The position numbers and the translations under genes are program-made. Shown here in pieces: positions 46,961 to 57,778 of a stretch of DNA of 64,000 nt. Below the pieces are notes generated by a model that did not search any database, was not told the origin of the DNA, and saw nothing but the letters and a program-made list of their open reading frames with translations. Origin of the DNA: Rheinheimera sp. EpRS3 (GTDB taxonomy: Bacteria; Pseudomonadota; Gammaproteobacteria; Enterobacterales; Alteromonadaceae); NCBI RefSeq assembly GCF_001513785.1, contig NZ_LNQS01000008.1, forward strand, positions 62,001-126,000, given 5' to 3'. The first letter of the stretch is position 1. Each line of letters starts with the position of its first letter.

Positions 46961-48013
46961 CTAGTGGTCAGCATCCTGTGCTTTTTGCACATTCGCAAGC
47001 TGGTGTTCCAGTTGCTTTACCCGCTGATAAAGTTGATCTATTTGCCGCAGCTTGACGGTGTTTTTCCGCCATTCAGCATTCGTTGTTGCCGGAATACCTG
47101 AAGTATATACGCCTTTCTCAATGATAGGCTTCATTACCATTGCCATACCGGAAATATGGGCACCGTCACATATCTCAATATGCCCGTTAAGCACTGCCGC
47201 CCCACCAATAATGCAATAGCGGCCAATTTTGGTGCTACCGGCAACTACGGTACAACCGGCGATTGCCGTATGATCGCCAATGCGGACATTGTGTGCAATC
47301 TGGCACTGGTTATCTATAATTACGTTGTTGCCGATAACGGTATCTTCAATCGCACCGCGGTCGATAGTGGTATTTGCGCCTATTTCACAATCGTCGCCAA
47401 TGGTAACCGTACCAGTTTGCGGTATCTTAACCCAATTACCACGTTCGTTAGCAAAACCAAAACCATCTGCGCCAATTACAGCACCACTATGCACTATACA
47501 ACGTTTGCCGATATTGACCCGATGATAAACAGTAACGTTAGCCCAAAGCCGGCTACCTTCACCAATAACTGCTTGTTCACCGATAAAACAGCCTGCACCA
47601 ATTTGTGCACCATTACCAACAACAGCTCCGGCGGTAATAATGGCATTAGCACCAACAGATACCCCGGCCCCTAAAGTCACACTGGCATCGATTACTGCTG
47701 TCGGGTGAACACCCTTTGCAGCGGCGGGTGTTGAATCCAGTAATTGGGCAACACGGGCAAAAGCAACATAAGGGTCTTTTACTACCAGAGCATTTACGCC
47801 TGGTGCAAGAAAAGGAGCATCATCTGCAGTGATAAGCACAGCAGAGGCAGACGTTTCGGTTAAGAATTTGCGGTATTTGCTGTTAGACAGGAAGCTAATC
47901 TGGCCGCTGCCAGCATTTTCCAGCGTTGCAATTGAAACGATGCTGCAAGCAGCATCGCCAATTAGCTGAGCATCTACCTGCTCAGCCAGTTCAGTTAAGG
48001 TATAACCTGCCAT
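46961..48013 (-). CDS. lpxD: UDP-3-O-acylglucosamine N-acyltransferase LpxD
   Basis: Third-step lipid A acyltransferase, 350 residues (E. coli 341). An N-terminal uridine-binding domain ([29 protein letters not shown]) is followed by about ten hexapeptide turns, including [19 protein letters not shown] and the catalytic-His region [17 protein letters not shown], and a C-terminal helix. Its start overlaps the skp stop by one base. Confidence 0.96.
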   Translation of the reverse strand: MAGYTLTELAEQVDAQLIGDAACSIVSIATLENAGSGQISFLSNSKYRKFLTETSASAVLITADDAPFLAPGVNALVVKDPYVAFARVAQLLDSTPAAAKGVHPTAVIDASVTLGAGVSVGANAIITAGAVVGNGAQIGAGCFIGEQAVIGEGSRLWANVTVYHRVNIGKRCIVHSGAVIGADGFGFANERGNWVKIPQTGTVTIGDDCEIGANTTIDRGAIEDTVIGNNVIIDNQCQIAHNVRIGDHTAIAGCTVVAGSTKIGRYCIIGGAAVLNGHIEICDGAHISGMAMVMKPIIEKGVYTSGIPATTNAEWRKNTVKLRQIDQLYQRVKQLEHQLANVQKAQDADH

Positions 48014-48531
48014 TATTTTGCTTTACTTGCCTGAGCAATAACAGCTTCAGAGATGTCGTATTCTGGCTTGGCATACACTGCTGCGCCGGAATTCAGCACC
48101 ATATCAAACTTTTCGCGCTCTGCTACCACATCTATAGCCGCTTTAATCAGCGCCAGTACTTTATTGCGCTCTTCAGCCTGACGGTTGCGGATTTCTTCAT
48201 CCAGTGGGCGGGCTAATTGCTCGTACTGTTGACGCTGGCTGGTTAACGCAGTTTTCAACTCGTCTTGCTGCTTTTCGCTCATGGTTGGACCATCGCGGCG
48301 CAGCTTTTCAATATTGAAGTTAATGTCTTTTTCCAGCTTCCCTACCGTTTCAATACGCTGGGAAAACTCATTTTTAATCGTTTCCTGCATAGCAGCTGAC
48401 TGAGGAATTTGTGCAGCTACAGCCTGTACATCAACAAAAGCAATTTTCATTTCTTTTGCTGCAACATTACCTGCCAGTACCAAACCAGCAAGCAGTAACA
48501 CGGCAGATTTTACAATTTTACGGTTAAACAT
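48013..48531 (-). CDS. skp: Periplasmic chaperone Skp (OmpH)
   Basis: A 172-residue trimeric chaperone that holds unfolded outer-membrane proteins en route to BamA. The signal peptide ends AGNVAAKEM (cleavage about residue 25). The mature part is mostly charged coiled coil (residues 45-125) with a small beta body. Located between bamA and lpxD as in nearly all gammaproteobacteria. AGGGA lies before the ATG. Confidence 0.94.
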   Translation of the reverse strand: MFNRKIVKSAVLLLAGLVLAGNVAAKEMKIAFVDVQAVAAQIPQSAAMQETIKNEFSQRIETVGKLEKDINFNIEKLRRDGPTMSEKQQDELKTALTSQRQQYEQLARPLDEEIRNRQAEERNKVLALIKAAIDVVAEREKFDMVLNSGAAVYAKPEYDISEAVIAQASKAK

Positions 48532-48554
48532 CTTATATTCCCTATTATTCTAAT

Positions 48555-51044
48555 CTAGAAAGTTGTACCAATATTGAAACTAAAGTTTTCTTGTAAGTCA
48601 CCATCATATTTCTTGATGATTTTTGCCAAACTGAACGTTAACGGTCCCATTGGCGAAATCCACTGTAAAGATACACCAGCTGTCGCCCGAATCAAACTGG
48701 CATCTGAGTAATCTATCAGTTCTGGTTGTTCTTGGCTGGTAACTAACCTTGTCAAACCAACATAGCGATTAATATCAAACTCCGTATCCCAGACATTACC
48801 GGCATCAACAAATATACTGGTACGCACTGAATTACGATAGTCATCACTTAAAAACGGCGTCGGGGTAATCAGTTCCAACGTCGCTACTGCCATAGCGTTA
48901 CCACCAATGGAGCGCTGTGACACCTGATAACGGTCACTCTCTGGGCCGCTTGGGAACCCACCTGAGCCAGCATTAGGGTCTGGTAATCCCGGTACACTTT
49001 GGGCGTAACGGAAGATAGCGTGCGGACCTATGATACGGCTTTCGAAACCGCGCATATTATCACCGCCAGCATAGAAATTCTCAGTAAAGGGTAAGGTATA
49101 GTCATAACCGTTTTTCGAGCCATAACCATTGCCATAGCCTGTTTCCAGCTTGCTGAGGAATGACCAGGCATGATCGTTACTCAGCGGAATATAATTACGC
49201 GCTTCGAACATCACTTTGTAGTACGTCAGATCTGAATTAGGCGTGGTCACCCTTAGCGTTGCGCCCAAATAGTGGCCCGCTGTAGGGAATAAACCGCGGT
49301 TAAGCGTACTTCTTACCCAACCGGCCGATAACTCATAGTTGGTAAACTGGTAACCACCATCCGGATTCTGCGCATCTAACAATACACCGCGGAAATGGCG
49401 CAGCTGATCATACTCATTAATAGAGTTAATCTTGTTTACCACATAGTTAGCGCCAAAGTTTAACCGGTTATACTCGTTTAACGGGTAACCGATATTAGCG
49501 CCAAACCCATAACGCTGCTGGTTATACGCTTCAAGGTTAGACGAGGCACTGCTGTAATCGGTATCAGAGTAAAACACCTGCCCACCCAGGCTAACACCAT
49601 CCAGTGTGAAATAAGGGTTGGTATAGGTTGTGCTAATTGATTTCTGGTATTTATTGGTGCTTAAGCTGATACCGGCACTGTTACCACTGCCGAAGAAGTT
49701 TTCTTGCTGCACGCCAATCTGAAATGACATGCCCATATAGTTGCCATAAGAGATACCGGCATTAAAGCTACCTGATGGCTGCTCTTTAATGGTAAAACCT
49801 ACATCAACCTGATCATCAATACCCGCTACCGGTGCAGTAGCAAACTCAACAGATTCGATGTATGGCAAACGCTGAATGCGTTGTTTGGACAGTTCCAGTG
49901 AGTCATTGGATAGCCAGGCTCCTTCCATCTGCCGCAGTTCACGGCGTAATACTTCATCTTTGGTATTACTGTTGCCTGACATATTAATACGGCGCACATA
50001 AACACGCTTGCCAGGGTCGACACTAATAGTTAATTCAACTTCTTTGGTGTCTTCATTGATATCCGGAATAGTGCGGACTTTTGAATTAGCATAACCAAAA
50101 CGCGCCAGTAGTTTGGCAATACTCTCTTCGGTGTAAGTGACCAGTGCACCGTTATACAACTGGCCATCTTTTAACGGCAGGATCTGACGGATAAATTCAT
50201 CCTGACCAATTAAATCGCCGACAAACTTCACACCACTGATAGTATATTTTTCACCTTCGGTGATATTCAGTGTCACGTAAACAGATTCTTTATCCGGGCT
50301 AACGGAAACCTGCGAAGAGTCAATGTTAAAGCGCAGATAACCGCGGTCAAGATAGTAGCTGTTAATCTTTTCTATATCGCCTTGCAGAGTTTGTTTCTGG
50401 TAACGATCTGAAGACAAAAAGCGCCACCAGGGTAAATCCTGCTTCGATTCGATATTGCTCAGTAATTCTTCATCAGAGAACAGTTTATTACCCACCACGT
50501 TGATCTGGCGGACAGAGGCCGGGTCACCTTCATCAAACTTAATCTTCAGATTGACCCGGTTACGTGGCAAATAAGTCACTTCAATTTCAACGCTGGCCTG
50601 ATATTTACCTACACCGTGATAAAACTCAGTAAGACCATTCTCGATATTTTTCAGAATAGTTTTATCCAGCGGCTCACCAACTTCAATACGGTTACCTGCA
50701 AGGCTCTCATTCAGTTGGTCTTCTTTGATGTCTTTATTGCCATCAAACTCTATCGCGTTAATGGTTGGGCGTTCGCGCAAACGATAAATTACCGTATTAC
50801 CATCACGCAGCACCTGAATATCATCGAAATGTCCTGCGCTGTAAAGCGTGCGGATACTGCGTGACAAATTATACTCTGTCACGGTATCACCAACGTTAAA
50901 AGGCAGATTATTCAACGCAGCGCCCAGCGCAACGCGCTGCAAACCTTCTACCTGAATATCCTGAACCGTAAATGATTCTTCAGCGAGCACCGAGTTGCTT
51001 GCCGAAGCAAGAAACATCGCAGCTACTAATCGTTTAATTGTCAT
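48555..51044 (-). CDS. bamA: Outer-membrane assembly factor BamA
   Basis: An 829-residue Omp85 insertase. The signal peptide ends SVLAEES; five POTRA domains follow (FTVQDIQVEGLQRV marks the first), then the 16-strand barrel beginning near residue 425. Visible barrel signatures are the loop-6 motif in NMRGFESRIIGP (the VRGF/I equivalent, here MRGF) and the C-terminal beta signal ending GTTF. Its 3' neighbour is skp (23-bp gap) and its upstream neighbour is rseP. Confidence 0.97.
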   Translation of the reverse strand: MTIKRLVAAMFLASASNSVLAEESFTVQDIQVEGLQRVALGAALNNLPFNVGDTVTEYNLSRSIRTLYSAGHFDDIQVLRDGNTVIYRLRERPTINAIEFDGNKDIKEDQLNESLAGNRIEVGEPLDKTILKNIENGLTEFYHGVGKYQASVEIEVTYLPRNRVNLKIKFDEGDPASVRQINVVGNKLFSDEELLSNIESKQDLPWWRFLSSDRYQKQTLQGDIEKINSYYLDRGYLRFNIDSSQVSVSPDKESVYVTLNITEGEKYTISGVKFVGDLIGQDEFIRQILPLKDGQLYNGALVTYTEESIAKLLARFGYANSKVRTIPDINEDTKEVELTISVDPGKRVYVRRINMSGNSNTKDEVLRRELRQMEGAWLSNDSLELSKQRIQRLPYIESVEFATAPVAGIDDQVDVGFTIKEQPSGSFNAGISYGNYMGMSFQIGVQQENFFGSGNSAGISLSTNKYQKSISTTYTNPYFTLDGVSLGGQVFYSDTDYSSASSNLEAYNQQRYGFGANIGYPLNEYNRLNFGANYVVNKINSINEYDQLRHFRGVLLDAQNPDGGYQFTNYELSAGWVRSTLNRGLFPTAGHYLGATLRVTTPNSDLTYYKVMFEARNYIPLSNDHAWSFLSKLETGYGNGYGSKNGYDYTLPFTENFYAGGDNMRGFESRIIGPHAIFRYAQSVPGLPDPNAGSGGFPSGPESDRYQVSQRSIGGNAMAVATLELITPTPFLSDDYRNSVRTSIFVDAGNVWDTEFDINRYVGLTRLVTSQEQPELIDYSDASLIRATAGVSLQWISPMGPLTFSLAKIIKKYDGDLQENFSFNIGTTF

Positions 51045-51070
51045 TATTTGAACTACTTATGATTAGTTAT

Positions 51071-52426
51071 TTACAAACGAGAAATATCGTTGAGCAGCGC
51101 AATTCCCATCAACATTAGCAGGATCAGCGCTCCGAACCGGAAACCTGTTTCCTGCGTCTTTTCAGAGACAGGTTTGCCTCGTATTAGTTCCACCAGCATA
51201 TACATTAAGTGCCCACCATCCAGCACCGGCAATGGCAGCAAATTGATAACGCCTAAGTTAACACTTATCAGGGCTAAAAACGATAGAAATGCTACCAAAC
51301 CAAGGCTTGCAGTTGTACCAGCACCTTGTGCAATTGAGATAGGGCCGCTTAAATGCTTCACAGAAACATCGCCTGTCAGCAGCTTGCCAATCATCGATAC
51401 ACTCAGGCGGATAAATTGCCAGGTATGGGCCGCACCGGCACCAAAAGCATCAATTACTCCATACTGGCGGGTGTAAAGCACACCTTCTGGCCAGTCACTG
51501 ACTTTAGGTGTAATGCCGAGCACACCTTGGGAAAAACCATCAGCAGTAACCAGCAGTGTTGGCGTAACATTAATACTCAGCACTGTACCGCTGCGCTCTA
51601 CTTCAACAGACAGCTGTTGCTCTGCCGCATTGCTGATTAACGCTTGTAACTGCGTCCACTGCGTAATGTCAGTATCATCAATACGTATAATTTTATCATT
51701 TACCTGAAGCCCGGCGCGCTCTGCTGCTGAGTCTGGCGCTACCTGTGCAATTTCTGTCAGGGCCTGGGGCCGGGCTAAATTAAGCCCAAGGCTGTCAAAT
51801 ACGCTTTGTTTTTCCGGGTCAAACTGCCAGTCAGTTGTATTCAGTGTGACAGAGCGCTGCTGCTGCGTAACAACATCCTGCAACCCAAGCGTGATACTAC
51901 TGCTGCCAATCTGCTCTACCAACAGCAAATTCACGCTGCTGGCATCGGTGGCATTATGCTGATTTACTGAAACAATTTGTTGTTGTGGCGTAATGCCAGC
52001 CTGAGCTGCAATAGACTGCGGCGCAACACTGGCTACCACCGGGCGCATCGTTTGCACGCCAAGCATATACATCAGCCAAAGAGCAAATACGGCGAAGATA
52101 AAGTTGGCGGCGGGGCCGGCGGCAATAATGGCCATGCGCTGCCAGACAGTTTTATGGTTAAACGCCAAATCTTTAAACTGCGGTAGCACTGGGTCAACCC
52201 GTTCATCCAGCATCCGCACATAGCCACCCAGCGGAATAGCCGCAATAACAAATTCTGTGCCTTGCTTATCACGCCAGCTTAGCAATGCTTTACCAAATCC
52301 TATGGAGAAACGCTTAACCAGCACACCATTTTTTCGCGCGACCCAAAAATGGCCAAACTCATGCACAGTAATTAATACACCCAGCGCGACGATAAACGAC
52401 AGTAAATTCCAGATCGCACCCGACAT
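51071..52426 (-). CDS. rseP: Site-2 intramembrane protease RseP
   Basis: A 451-residue inner-membrane zinc metalloprotease that cleaves anti-sigma-E and signal-peptide remnants. The zinc motif HEFGH lies in the first transmembrane helix (about residues 22-26); two PDZ domains follow in the periplasm; the LDG motif (PLPVLDGGHLMY) lies in the third helix. E. coli RseP is 450 residues. Its start overlaps the dxr stop by one base. Confidence 0.97.
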   Translation of the reverse strand: MSGAIWNLLSFIVALGVLITVHEFGHFWVARKNGVLVKRFSIGFGKALLSWRDKQGTEFVIAAIPLGGYVRMLDERVDPVLPQFKDLAFNHKTVWQRMAIIAAGPAANFIFAVFALWLMYMLGVQTMRPVVASVAPQSIAAQAGITPQQQIVSVNQHNATDASSVNLLLVEQIGSSSITLGLQDVVTQQQRSVTLNTTDWQFDPEKQSVFDSLGLNLARPQALTEIAQVAPDSAAERAGLQVNDKIIRIDDTDITQWTQLQALISNAAEQQLSVEVERSGTVLSINVTPTLLVTADGFSQGVLGITPKVSDWPEGVLYTRQYGVIDAFGAGAAHTWQFIRLSVSMIGKLLTGDVSVKHLSGPISIAQGAGTTASLGLVAFLSFLALISVNLGVINLLPLPVLDGGHLMYMLVELIRGKPVSEKTQETGFRFGALILLMLMGIALLNDISRL

Positions 52427-53619
52427 TAAGTTAGTTTCCTCAGTAGTGTCTGCGCATAATGGCGCGCTTCATTGTCCAGCGCCAATATATCATCCAGCGT
52501 ACTGACACGAAAGTCAGCAAAATGTTCAAGGCCTTGCTCATTAACCCGGGCTATATCGGTAAAACGAATTTTCTGCGCTAAAAAAGCCGCTACAGCCAGC
52601 TCGTTTGTCGCATTAAGTGCTGTAGTTGCACCCTGACCAAAGCCACAGGCCGCCATAGCCAGATACAAATTCGGGTAGCGCGCTTTATCAGGTTCGGTAA
52701 AAGTAAAATCGCGCATTTGCTTAAAACTAAGTGGTGCCACCGGGCTGGCGATACGCTTTGGAAACGCCAGTGCATGGGCAATGGGTGTGCGCATATCCGG
52801 CTGGCCTAATTGTGCCAGCACAGAGCCATCTGTGTATTGCACCATCGAATGAATAATACTTTGCGGATGAATAACCACGTCGATATCTGCCGCCTGGCAA
52901 TTAAATAACCAGCGCGCTTCAATAAACTCCAAGCCTTTGTTCATCATGGTAGCACTGTCAACGGAGATCTTGTGCCCCATACTCCAGTTGGGATGCGCCA
53001 CAGCCTGTGCCGGCGTAATACTGTCAAACTCAGTTAAGGGTGTGGTCAGAAAAGGGCCACCACTGCCGGTTAGTAATAACTTACTGATACCAAAATCAGC
53101 GATTTGCTGATCATGGGTATGTTGCTGTAACGGCGCCGGTAAGCATTGGAATATCGCGTTATGTTCGCTGTCTATCGGCAATAAAGTCGCGCCATGGCGC
53201 TTTACTTTGCTGATAAACAACTCGCCGCTCATCACCAGAGCTTCTTTATTGGCAAGTAGTACCGTTTTACCCTGCTCTACTGCGGCCAGTGTTGGCAACA
53301 GCCCGGCAGAGCCCACAATAGCCGCCATCACGATATCGGCATCCGGGTGTGCCGCTAACTGGCATAAAGCGTCAATACCATCCAGCACCTCAGTGCAGCT
53401 GCCTGCCAGTTTTAATTCTGTTGCCAGCTCACTGGCAGCGTTACTGTCGAGCATAGCGGCATAGCGCGGCTTTACTGCCAGACATTGCTCTAACAACTTA
53501 TCGGTTTGCGTTGCAGCTGTCAGCGCCAGCACCTGATAATCCTCTGGATGAGCCGCTAGCACAGACAAGGTGCTGATACCGATAGAGCCGGTGGAACCCA
53601 GGATCACCACATTACGCAT
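52426..53619 (-). CDS. dxr: 1-Deoxy-D-xylulose-5-phosphate reductoisomerase
   Basis: Second enzyme of the MEP isoprenoid pathway (DXP to MEP, NADPH-dependent). 397 residues (E. coli 398). NADPH loop GSTGSIGISTL at the N terminus; LANKEALVMSG; metal/substrate motifs IDSEHNAIFQCL and LTGSGGPF; SMGHKISVDSATMMNKGLE. It overlaps both neighbours by one base in the cdsA-dxr-rseP run. Confidence 0.97.
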   Translation of the reverse strand: MRNVVILGSTGSIGISTLSVLAAHPEDYQVLALTAATQTDKLLEQCLAVKPRYAAMLDSNAASELATELKLAGSCTEVLDGIDALCQLAAHPDADIVMAAIVGSAGLLPTLAAVEQGKTVLLANKEALVMSGELFISKVKRHGATLLPIDSEHNAIFQCLPAPLQQHTHDQQIADFGISKLLLTGSGGPFLTTPLTEFDSITPAQAVAHPNWSMGHKISVDSATMMNKGLEFIEARWLFNCQAADIDVVIHPQSIIHSMVQYTDGSVLAQLGQPDMRTPIAHALAFPKRIASPVAPLSFKQMRDFTFTEPDKARYPNLYLAMAACGFGQGATTALNATNELAVAAFLAQKIRFTDIARVNEQGLEHFADFRVSTLDDILALDNEARHYAQTLLRKLT

Positions 53620-54482
53620 TAATAAAAACCGCCATAAATGGCAACAATAATGGCAAATAACGGTGCTGTTGCGGTTAAGCTGTCAATACGATCTAAAATA
53701 CCACCGTGGCCGGGCAAAAAGGCACCGCTGTCTTTCTTACCGGCAACACGCTTAAACATACTTTCGGTTAAATCACCAAATACGGATAAAATCGTCAGTA
53801 ATAACGCAGCGATATACCATATGCCAACCTGGGGCGGCCAGTCCTGTAAATAAGCTACCACGGTAACTACTATGGCCACTAACGCCAGACCGCCCAGCAT
53901 GCCTTCAATGGTTTTACCCGGGCTGACTTTAGGCAGCAACTTATGCTTACCAAAAGGTTTGCCAACGATATAGCCGCCAATATCTGCAGCCCATACCAGC
54001 AATAACAAACAACAGATCAGCCAAGCGCCGGTAAAGGTTGAGGCGGCATAATCGGTAGAGCGGATAAACATTACTGCAGCCCAGGCCGGGATCAGTGTCA
54101 GCCAGCCCATTAATGCCTTGCCCCAGTCACTTTTTGCCCATAACTTTTGGCTGCGCGGATAGCTAAGCACTAATATAATCGCCAGCAACCACCAGGCATT
54201 ACCCGCTAACAGTAAACTGGTTAACAGTACATTTGTTTCCACCGGCCAACTGACTTGTACCGGCAATTGCCAATACAACAGCGCCAGAATCATTGCTGTT
54301 AAGCCCACGTACACCCAACGCATTGCCTTGGATGGCAAACCACAAAAGCCGCTCCACTCCCAGGCACCCAGTAAAAATGCCGCAGAAATAAACAGCGCAA
54401 AACCAGCCAGCGGTAAATAAAATACCGCCATTAACGCCAGTGGCGCCAGAATTAGCGCAGTAATAACCCGTTGTTTAAACAA
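53619..54482 (-). CDS. cdsA: Phosphatidate cytidylyltransferase
   Basis: A 287-residue integral membrane enzyme making CDP-diacylglycerol from phosphatidate and CTP. About eight hydrophobic helices. The C-terminal CDS signature is clear: SVFGDLTESMFKRVAGKKDSGAFLPGHGGILDRIDSL in segments, with its conserved Asp residues. It lies 5 bp after uppS and overlaps dxr by one base. Confidence 0.96.
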   Translation of the reverse strand: MFKQRVITALILAPLALMAVFYLPLAGFALFISAAFLLGAWEWSGFCGLPSKAMRWVYVGLTAMILALLYWQLPVQVSWPVETNVLLTSLLLAGNAWWLLAIILVLSYPRSQKLWAKSDWGKALMGWLTLIPAWAAVMFIRSTDYAASTFTGAWLICCLLLLVWAADIGGYIVGKPFGKHKLLPKVSPGKTIEGMLGGLALVAIVVTVVAYLQDWPPQVGIWYIAALLLTILSVFGDLTESMFKRVAGKKDSGAFLPGHGGILDRIDSLTATAPLFAIIVAIYGGFY

Positions 54483-54487
54483 TCTCG

Positions 54488-55252
54488 CTATCCTTTACCC
54501 AACATCGCAAGCTGCCGGATCTGCTCTCCGGTACAGCCAAAACGACGCTCTCGGTTGACGAAGGCGGCTATCGCTTCTGAGAAAACCTGCTGATCAAAAT
54601 CTGGCCAGAGCGTTTCAGTAAACCAGAATTCAGCGTAAGCGGCCTGCCACAATAAAAAATTGCTGATGCGTAAATCACCACCAGTGCGAATAAGTAAATC
54701 CAGCTCTGGCTGTTCGTGCATCTGCACCTGCTGAGCAAATGTCTGCTCGTTAATCTGATCCACAGCAAGTGTACCTTGCTGTACTTGTGTTGCCAGCGCC
54801 CGGGCGGCATTTACCATATCCCAGCGCCCGCCATAGTTGGCGGCGATATTCAGTGTTAAAGCCGTGTTTGCTGCCGTTAACTGTTCAGCTTTATCAATGC
54901 TGGCTCTTAGCTTGTCACTAAAAGCAGATAAATCCCCTACTATCTTCAGCCTGACATTATGCTTGTGCAAGGTCTTTACCTCGCTTTGCAGCACCATTAA
55001 AAACAGCTGCATCAGCGTTGATACTTCATCTTCCGGCCGGCGCCAGTTTTCACTGCTAAAAGCGAACAAGGTTAACGATTTGATACCCAGCTCGCGACAA
55101 AAACTCACACTGCGCCGTACCGCTTCCACGCCTTTTTTATGTCCCCACACCCGTGGCTTGCCCTGGCGCTGTGCCCAGCGGCCATTGCCATCCATAATGA
55201 TTGCCACATGCTGCGGTAAGCTTTGCGGTTTGAGCTGCGACTCTGCAGTCAT
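54488..55252 (-). CDS. uppS: Undecaprenyl diphosphate synthase
   Basis: A 254-residue cis-prenyltransferase that makes the C55 carrier for peptidoglycan. Conserved motifs: HVAIIMDGNGRWAQ with the catalytic Asp, GHKKGVEAVR, TLFAFSSENW, and the C-terminal LLIRTGGDLRISNFLLWQ then ELWFTETLWPDF-type region. It is the first gene of a run of twelve tightly spaced genes to accA. A terminator separates it from frr. Confidence 0.96.
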   Translation of the reverse strand: MTAESQLKPQSLPQHVAIIMDGNGRWAQRQGKPRVWGHKKGVEAVRRSVSFCRELGIKSLTLFAFSSENWRRPEDEVSTLMQLFLMVLQSEVKTLHKHNVRLKIVGDLSAFSDKLRASIDKAEQLTAANTALTLNIAANYGGRWDMVNAARALATQVQQGTLAVDQINEQTFAQQVQMHEQPELDLLIRTGGDLRISNFLLWQAAYAEFWFTETLWPDFDQQVFSEAIAAFVNRERRFGCTGEQIRQLAMLGKG

Positions 55253-55337
55253 ACGGTGCGACCTGTCCTTAAATTTTATGATAACCAGTCTGCTGCTGAT
55301 TTACTGAATTAAGTTACAACGAAAATACGCCAAATAG

Positions 55338-55372
55338 AAAAAAGCGCCGTAATGCCCAAGCGTCACGACGCT
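55338..55372 (-). terminator. Probable terminator after frr
   Basis: On the minus strand AGCGTCGT pairs with ACGGCGCT (one G-U) around a 14-nt loop, followed by a T6 tract (55343-55338). An internal AGCGTC/GACGCT stem could compete. Confidence 0.65.
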
Positions 55373-55394
55373 GATACGTTAACAGAAGTTGTAA

Positions 55395-55952
55395 TTAAAC
55401 TTCCATTAATTCCTTTTCTTTGTCGGCCAGTACTTCGTCAATTTTCTTGACGAAAAGATCAGTAATTTTCTGAATTTCCTCAGCTGCACGACGCTCATCA
55501 TCTTCACTGATTTCTTTATCTTTTTGCAGAGTTTTTAAATCAGCGTTGGCATCACGGCGAATATTACGCACGGCAACACGGCCGTTTTCGGCTTCGCCAC
55601 GTACCAGTTTAACCAGGCTTTTACGGCGCTCTTCAGTTAAAGCCGGTAACGGCACACGAATAATAGTACCGGCAGACATCGGGTTTAACCCCAAATCTGA
55701 CGCCATAATGGCTTTTTCTACTGCAGCAGTCATGCTCTTGTCAAACACGGTAATAGCCAGTGTGCGGGCATCATCGATAGAGACGTTGGCTACCTGACGC
55801 AGTGGTGTATCGGTGCCATAGTAAGATACGGAAATACCATCTAATAAGCTTGGGTGAGCGCGACCAGTGCGCACTTTGGTTAATTGCACTTTAAGCGCAT
55901 CAACGCTTTTTTCCATCCGTACTTTGCTGTCTGTAATAATGTCGTTAATCAC
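55395..55952 (-). CDS. frr: Ribosome recycling factor
   Basis: A 185-residue tRNA-shaped factor that with EF-G splits post-termination ribosomes; same length as E. coli RRF. Conserved blocks: [53 protein letters not shown]. It uses a GTG start, eight bases after AAGGA. The gene lies 59 bp after pyrH in the rpsB-tsf-pyrH-frr order. Confidence 0.97.
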   Translation of the reverse strand: MINDIITDSKVRMEKSVDALKVQLTKVRTGRAHPSLLDGISVSYYGTDTPLRQVANVSIDDARTLAITVFDKSMTAAVEKAIMASDLGLNPMSAGTIIRVPLPALTEERRKSLVKLVRGEAENGRVAVRNIRRDANADLKTLQKDKEISEDDERRAAEEIQKITDLFVKKIDEVLADKEKELMEV

Positions 55953-56011
55953 GATCGGTATCCTTTTTTATTCATGGCGCCTATTCAGCACGCCTTACTC
56001 AGCACTCTAGT

Positions 56012-56752
56012 TTACTGTAAATTTTCGGCGTGGTCGATGACTGTGCCTTCCGGCTCGCCCATAATTACCCGCTTTAATGCGCCTGCAGTGTTCATATTAA
56101 ACACGCGGATTTGCAGATTATGATCCCGAGCCAGCGTAAAGGCAGCTAAATCCATCACTTTAAGCTCTTTATCCAGCACTTCGTTATAAGTCAGCTGGCT
56201 GTACAGCGTGGCAGTAGGGTCTTTTACCGGATCGGCCGAAAATACGCCATCAACTTTGGTGGCTTTTAATACGGCATCAGCTTCAATTTCAATACCGCGT
56301 AAACAGGCTGCTGAATCGGTGGTAAAAAACGGGTTACCGGTACCGGCAGAAAAAATTACTACCCGGCCTGATTTTAATAAACTGATGGCCTCAGCCCAGC
56401 TGTAATTGTCACAGACACCATTTAACGGAATAGCACTCATCATCCGCGCGTTCACGTAGGCGCGGTGCAACGCATCACGCATCGCCAGGCCATTCATTAC
56501 CGTCGCCAGCATGCCCATATGGTCACCCACTACGCGGTTCATTCCGGCTTTGGCCAGGCCTTCACCACGGAAAATATTACCACCACCTATTACTATGCCC
56601 ACCTGCACGCCCAGTTCAACCAGTTCTTTAATTTCCTGCGCCATCCGGTCCAGCACTTTGGGGTCAATACCAAAGCCCTCATCGCCCATCAGGGCTTCGC
56701 CACTGAGTTTTAATAAGATCCTGCGGTAAGTTGGTTTTGGATTCGTGCTCAT
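56012..56752 (-). CDS. pyrH: Uridylate kinase
   Basis: A 246-residue hexameric UMP kinase of the amino-acid-kinase fold (E. coli 241). Seen are the N-terminal [13 protein letters not shown], the GGGNIFRG substrate loop, [15 protein letters not shown] and [19 protein letters not shown] (UMP/GTP site). It is preceded by a terminator/attenuator after tsf. Confidence 0.97.
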   Translation of the reverse strand: MSTNPKPTYRRILLKLSGEALMGDEGFGIDPKVLDRMAQEIKELVELGVQVGIVIGGGNIFRGEGLAKAGMNRVVGDHMGMLATVMNGLAMRDALHRAYVNARMMSAIPLNGVCDNYSWAEAISLLKSGRVVIFSAGTGNPFFTTDSAACLRGIEIEADAVLKATKVDGVFSADPVKDPTATLYSQLTYNEVLDKELKVMDLAAFTLARDHNLQIRVFNMNTAGALKRVIMGEPEGTVIDHAENLQ

Positions 56753-56793
56753 GAGATCCCCATAATGCGTGGTTAATTAGGATTATTGCGGGT

Positions 56794-56835
56794 AAAAAAA
56801 ACCGCGGCCAGGTTGTTAGACCTGAAGCCGCGGTT
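56794..56835 (-). terminator. Terminator or attenuator between tsf and pyrH
   Basis: On the minus strand AACCGCGGC (56835-56827) pairs with GCCGCGGTT (56808-56800). An inner CAGGT/ACCTG stem continues it, and a T8 tract follows. Confidence 0.9.
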
Positions 56836-56871
56836 ATTCTAGCGGGTTTTGCCAGTTTGCAGAAGAATAAA

Positions 56872-57744
56872 TTACTTCTTGGCCGCCGCGATTTGGGCTG
56901 CAACTTCAGCTGCGAAGTCTTCTTCTTTCTTCTCGATACCTTCGCCTACTTCTAAGCGAATGAAAGAAACAGCTTTGGCACTGTTTTGCTTCAGGAAGTC
57001 GCCAACAGAAACTGATGGGTCTTTCACGAATGGCTGACCGGTTAAGCTTACTTCACCAGTGAACTTGCTCATACGGCCTGCAACCATCTTCTCAGCGATT
57101 TCCTGTGGCTTGCCAGAGTTAACCGCGATGTCGATTTGAATAACACGCTCACGCTCAACAACATCAGCCGGCACGTCGTCTGGTGTTAAGAAGCCTGGGT
57201 TGTTAGCAGCAATGTGCATAGCAACATCTTTAGCAATATCTTCGTTACCGCCTTCCAGCACAGCTAATACACCGATACGGCCAGAGTGGACGTAAGAGCC
57301 AATCACAGCGCCTTCAACTACCGCAGCACGGCGTACGTTGATGTTTTCACCAATTTTAGCAACCAAAGTTGCACGGGTGTCTTCAACTGAAGTGCCGTTT
57401 AAATCAGCAGCTAAAATGGCTTCAGCAGTGAACAGCTTGTTAGCGTGGGCTAAATCAGCAACAGCATTAGCAAACGCCAGGAAGCTGGCATCACGCGCTA
57501 CGAAGTCAGTTTCACAGTTAAACTCAATAGCTAAACCGTAACCGTTCGCTACGCGGGTTAAAATAGTACCTTCAGCGGCAATACGGCCTGCTTTCTTGGC
57601 AGCTTTGGCCAGACCACTTTTACGCATCGCATCGATTGCTGCTTCGATATCGCCTGCAGTTTCTTCCAATGCTTTTTTACAATCCATCATGCCAGCGCCA
57701 GTGCGCTCGCGAAGTTCTTTTACTAAAGCGGCAGTTACAGCCAT
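56872..57744 (-). CDS. tsf: Elongation factor Ts
   Basis: A 290-residue nucleotide-exchange factor for EF-Tu (E. coli 283). The N-terminal UBA-like domain and signature [16 protein letters not shown] are followed by the core with the TDFVA loop (CETDFVARD) and the C-terminal module. The start is the ATG at 57744 after GAGG; the frame is open 22 codons upstream, into an intergenic hairpin. It is cotranscribed with rpsB. Confidence 0.97.
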   Translation of the reverse strand: MAVTAALVKELRERTGAGMMDCKKALEETAGDIEAAIDAMRKSGLAKAAKKAGRIAAEGTILTRVANGYGLAIEFNCETDFVARDASFLAFANAVADLAHANKLFTAEAILAADLNGTSVEDTRATLVAKIGENINVRRAAVVEGAVIGSYVHSGRIGVLAVLEGGNEDIAKDVAMHIAANNPGFLTPDDVPADVVERERVIQIDIAVNSGKPQEIAEKMVAGRMSKFTGEVSLTGQPFVKDPSVSVGDFLKQNSAKAVSFIRLEVGEGIEKKEEDFAAEVAAQIAAAKK

Positions 57745-57778
57745 GGGAGCTTCCTCGTAATAATTCGGGTTGGACAAA

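Noticed and set aside
47156-47674. 172-codon open frame antisense to lpxD
   Set aside because: It is the complement of repetitive hexapeptide codons in lpxD; no ribosome site or family resemblance. The similar frame at 46073-46555 (opposite lpxA, running into fabZ) is rejected for the same reason.
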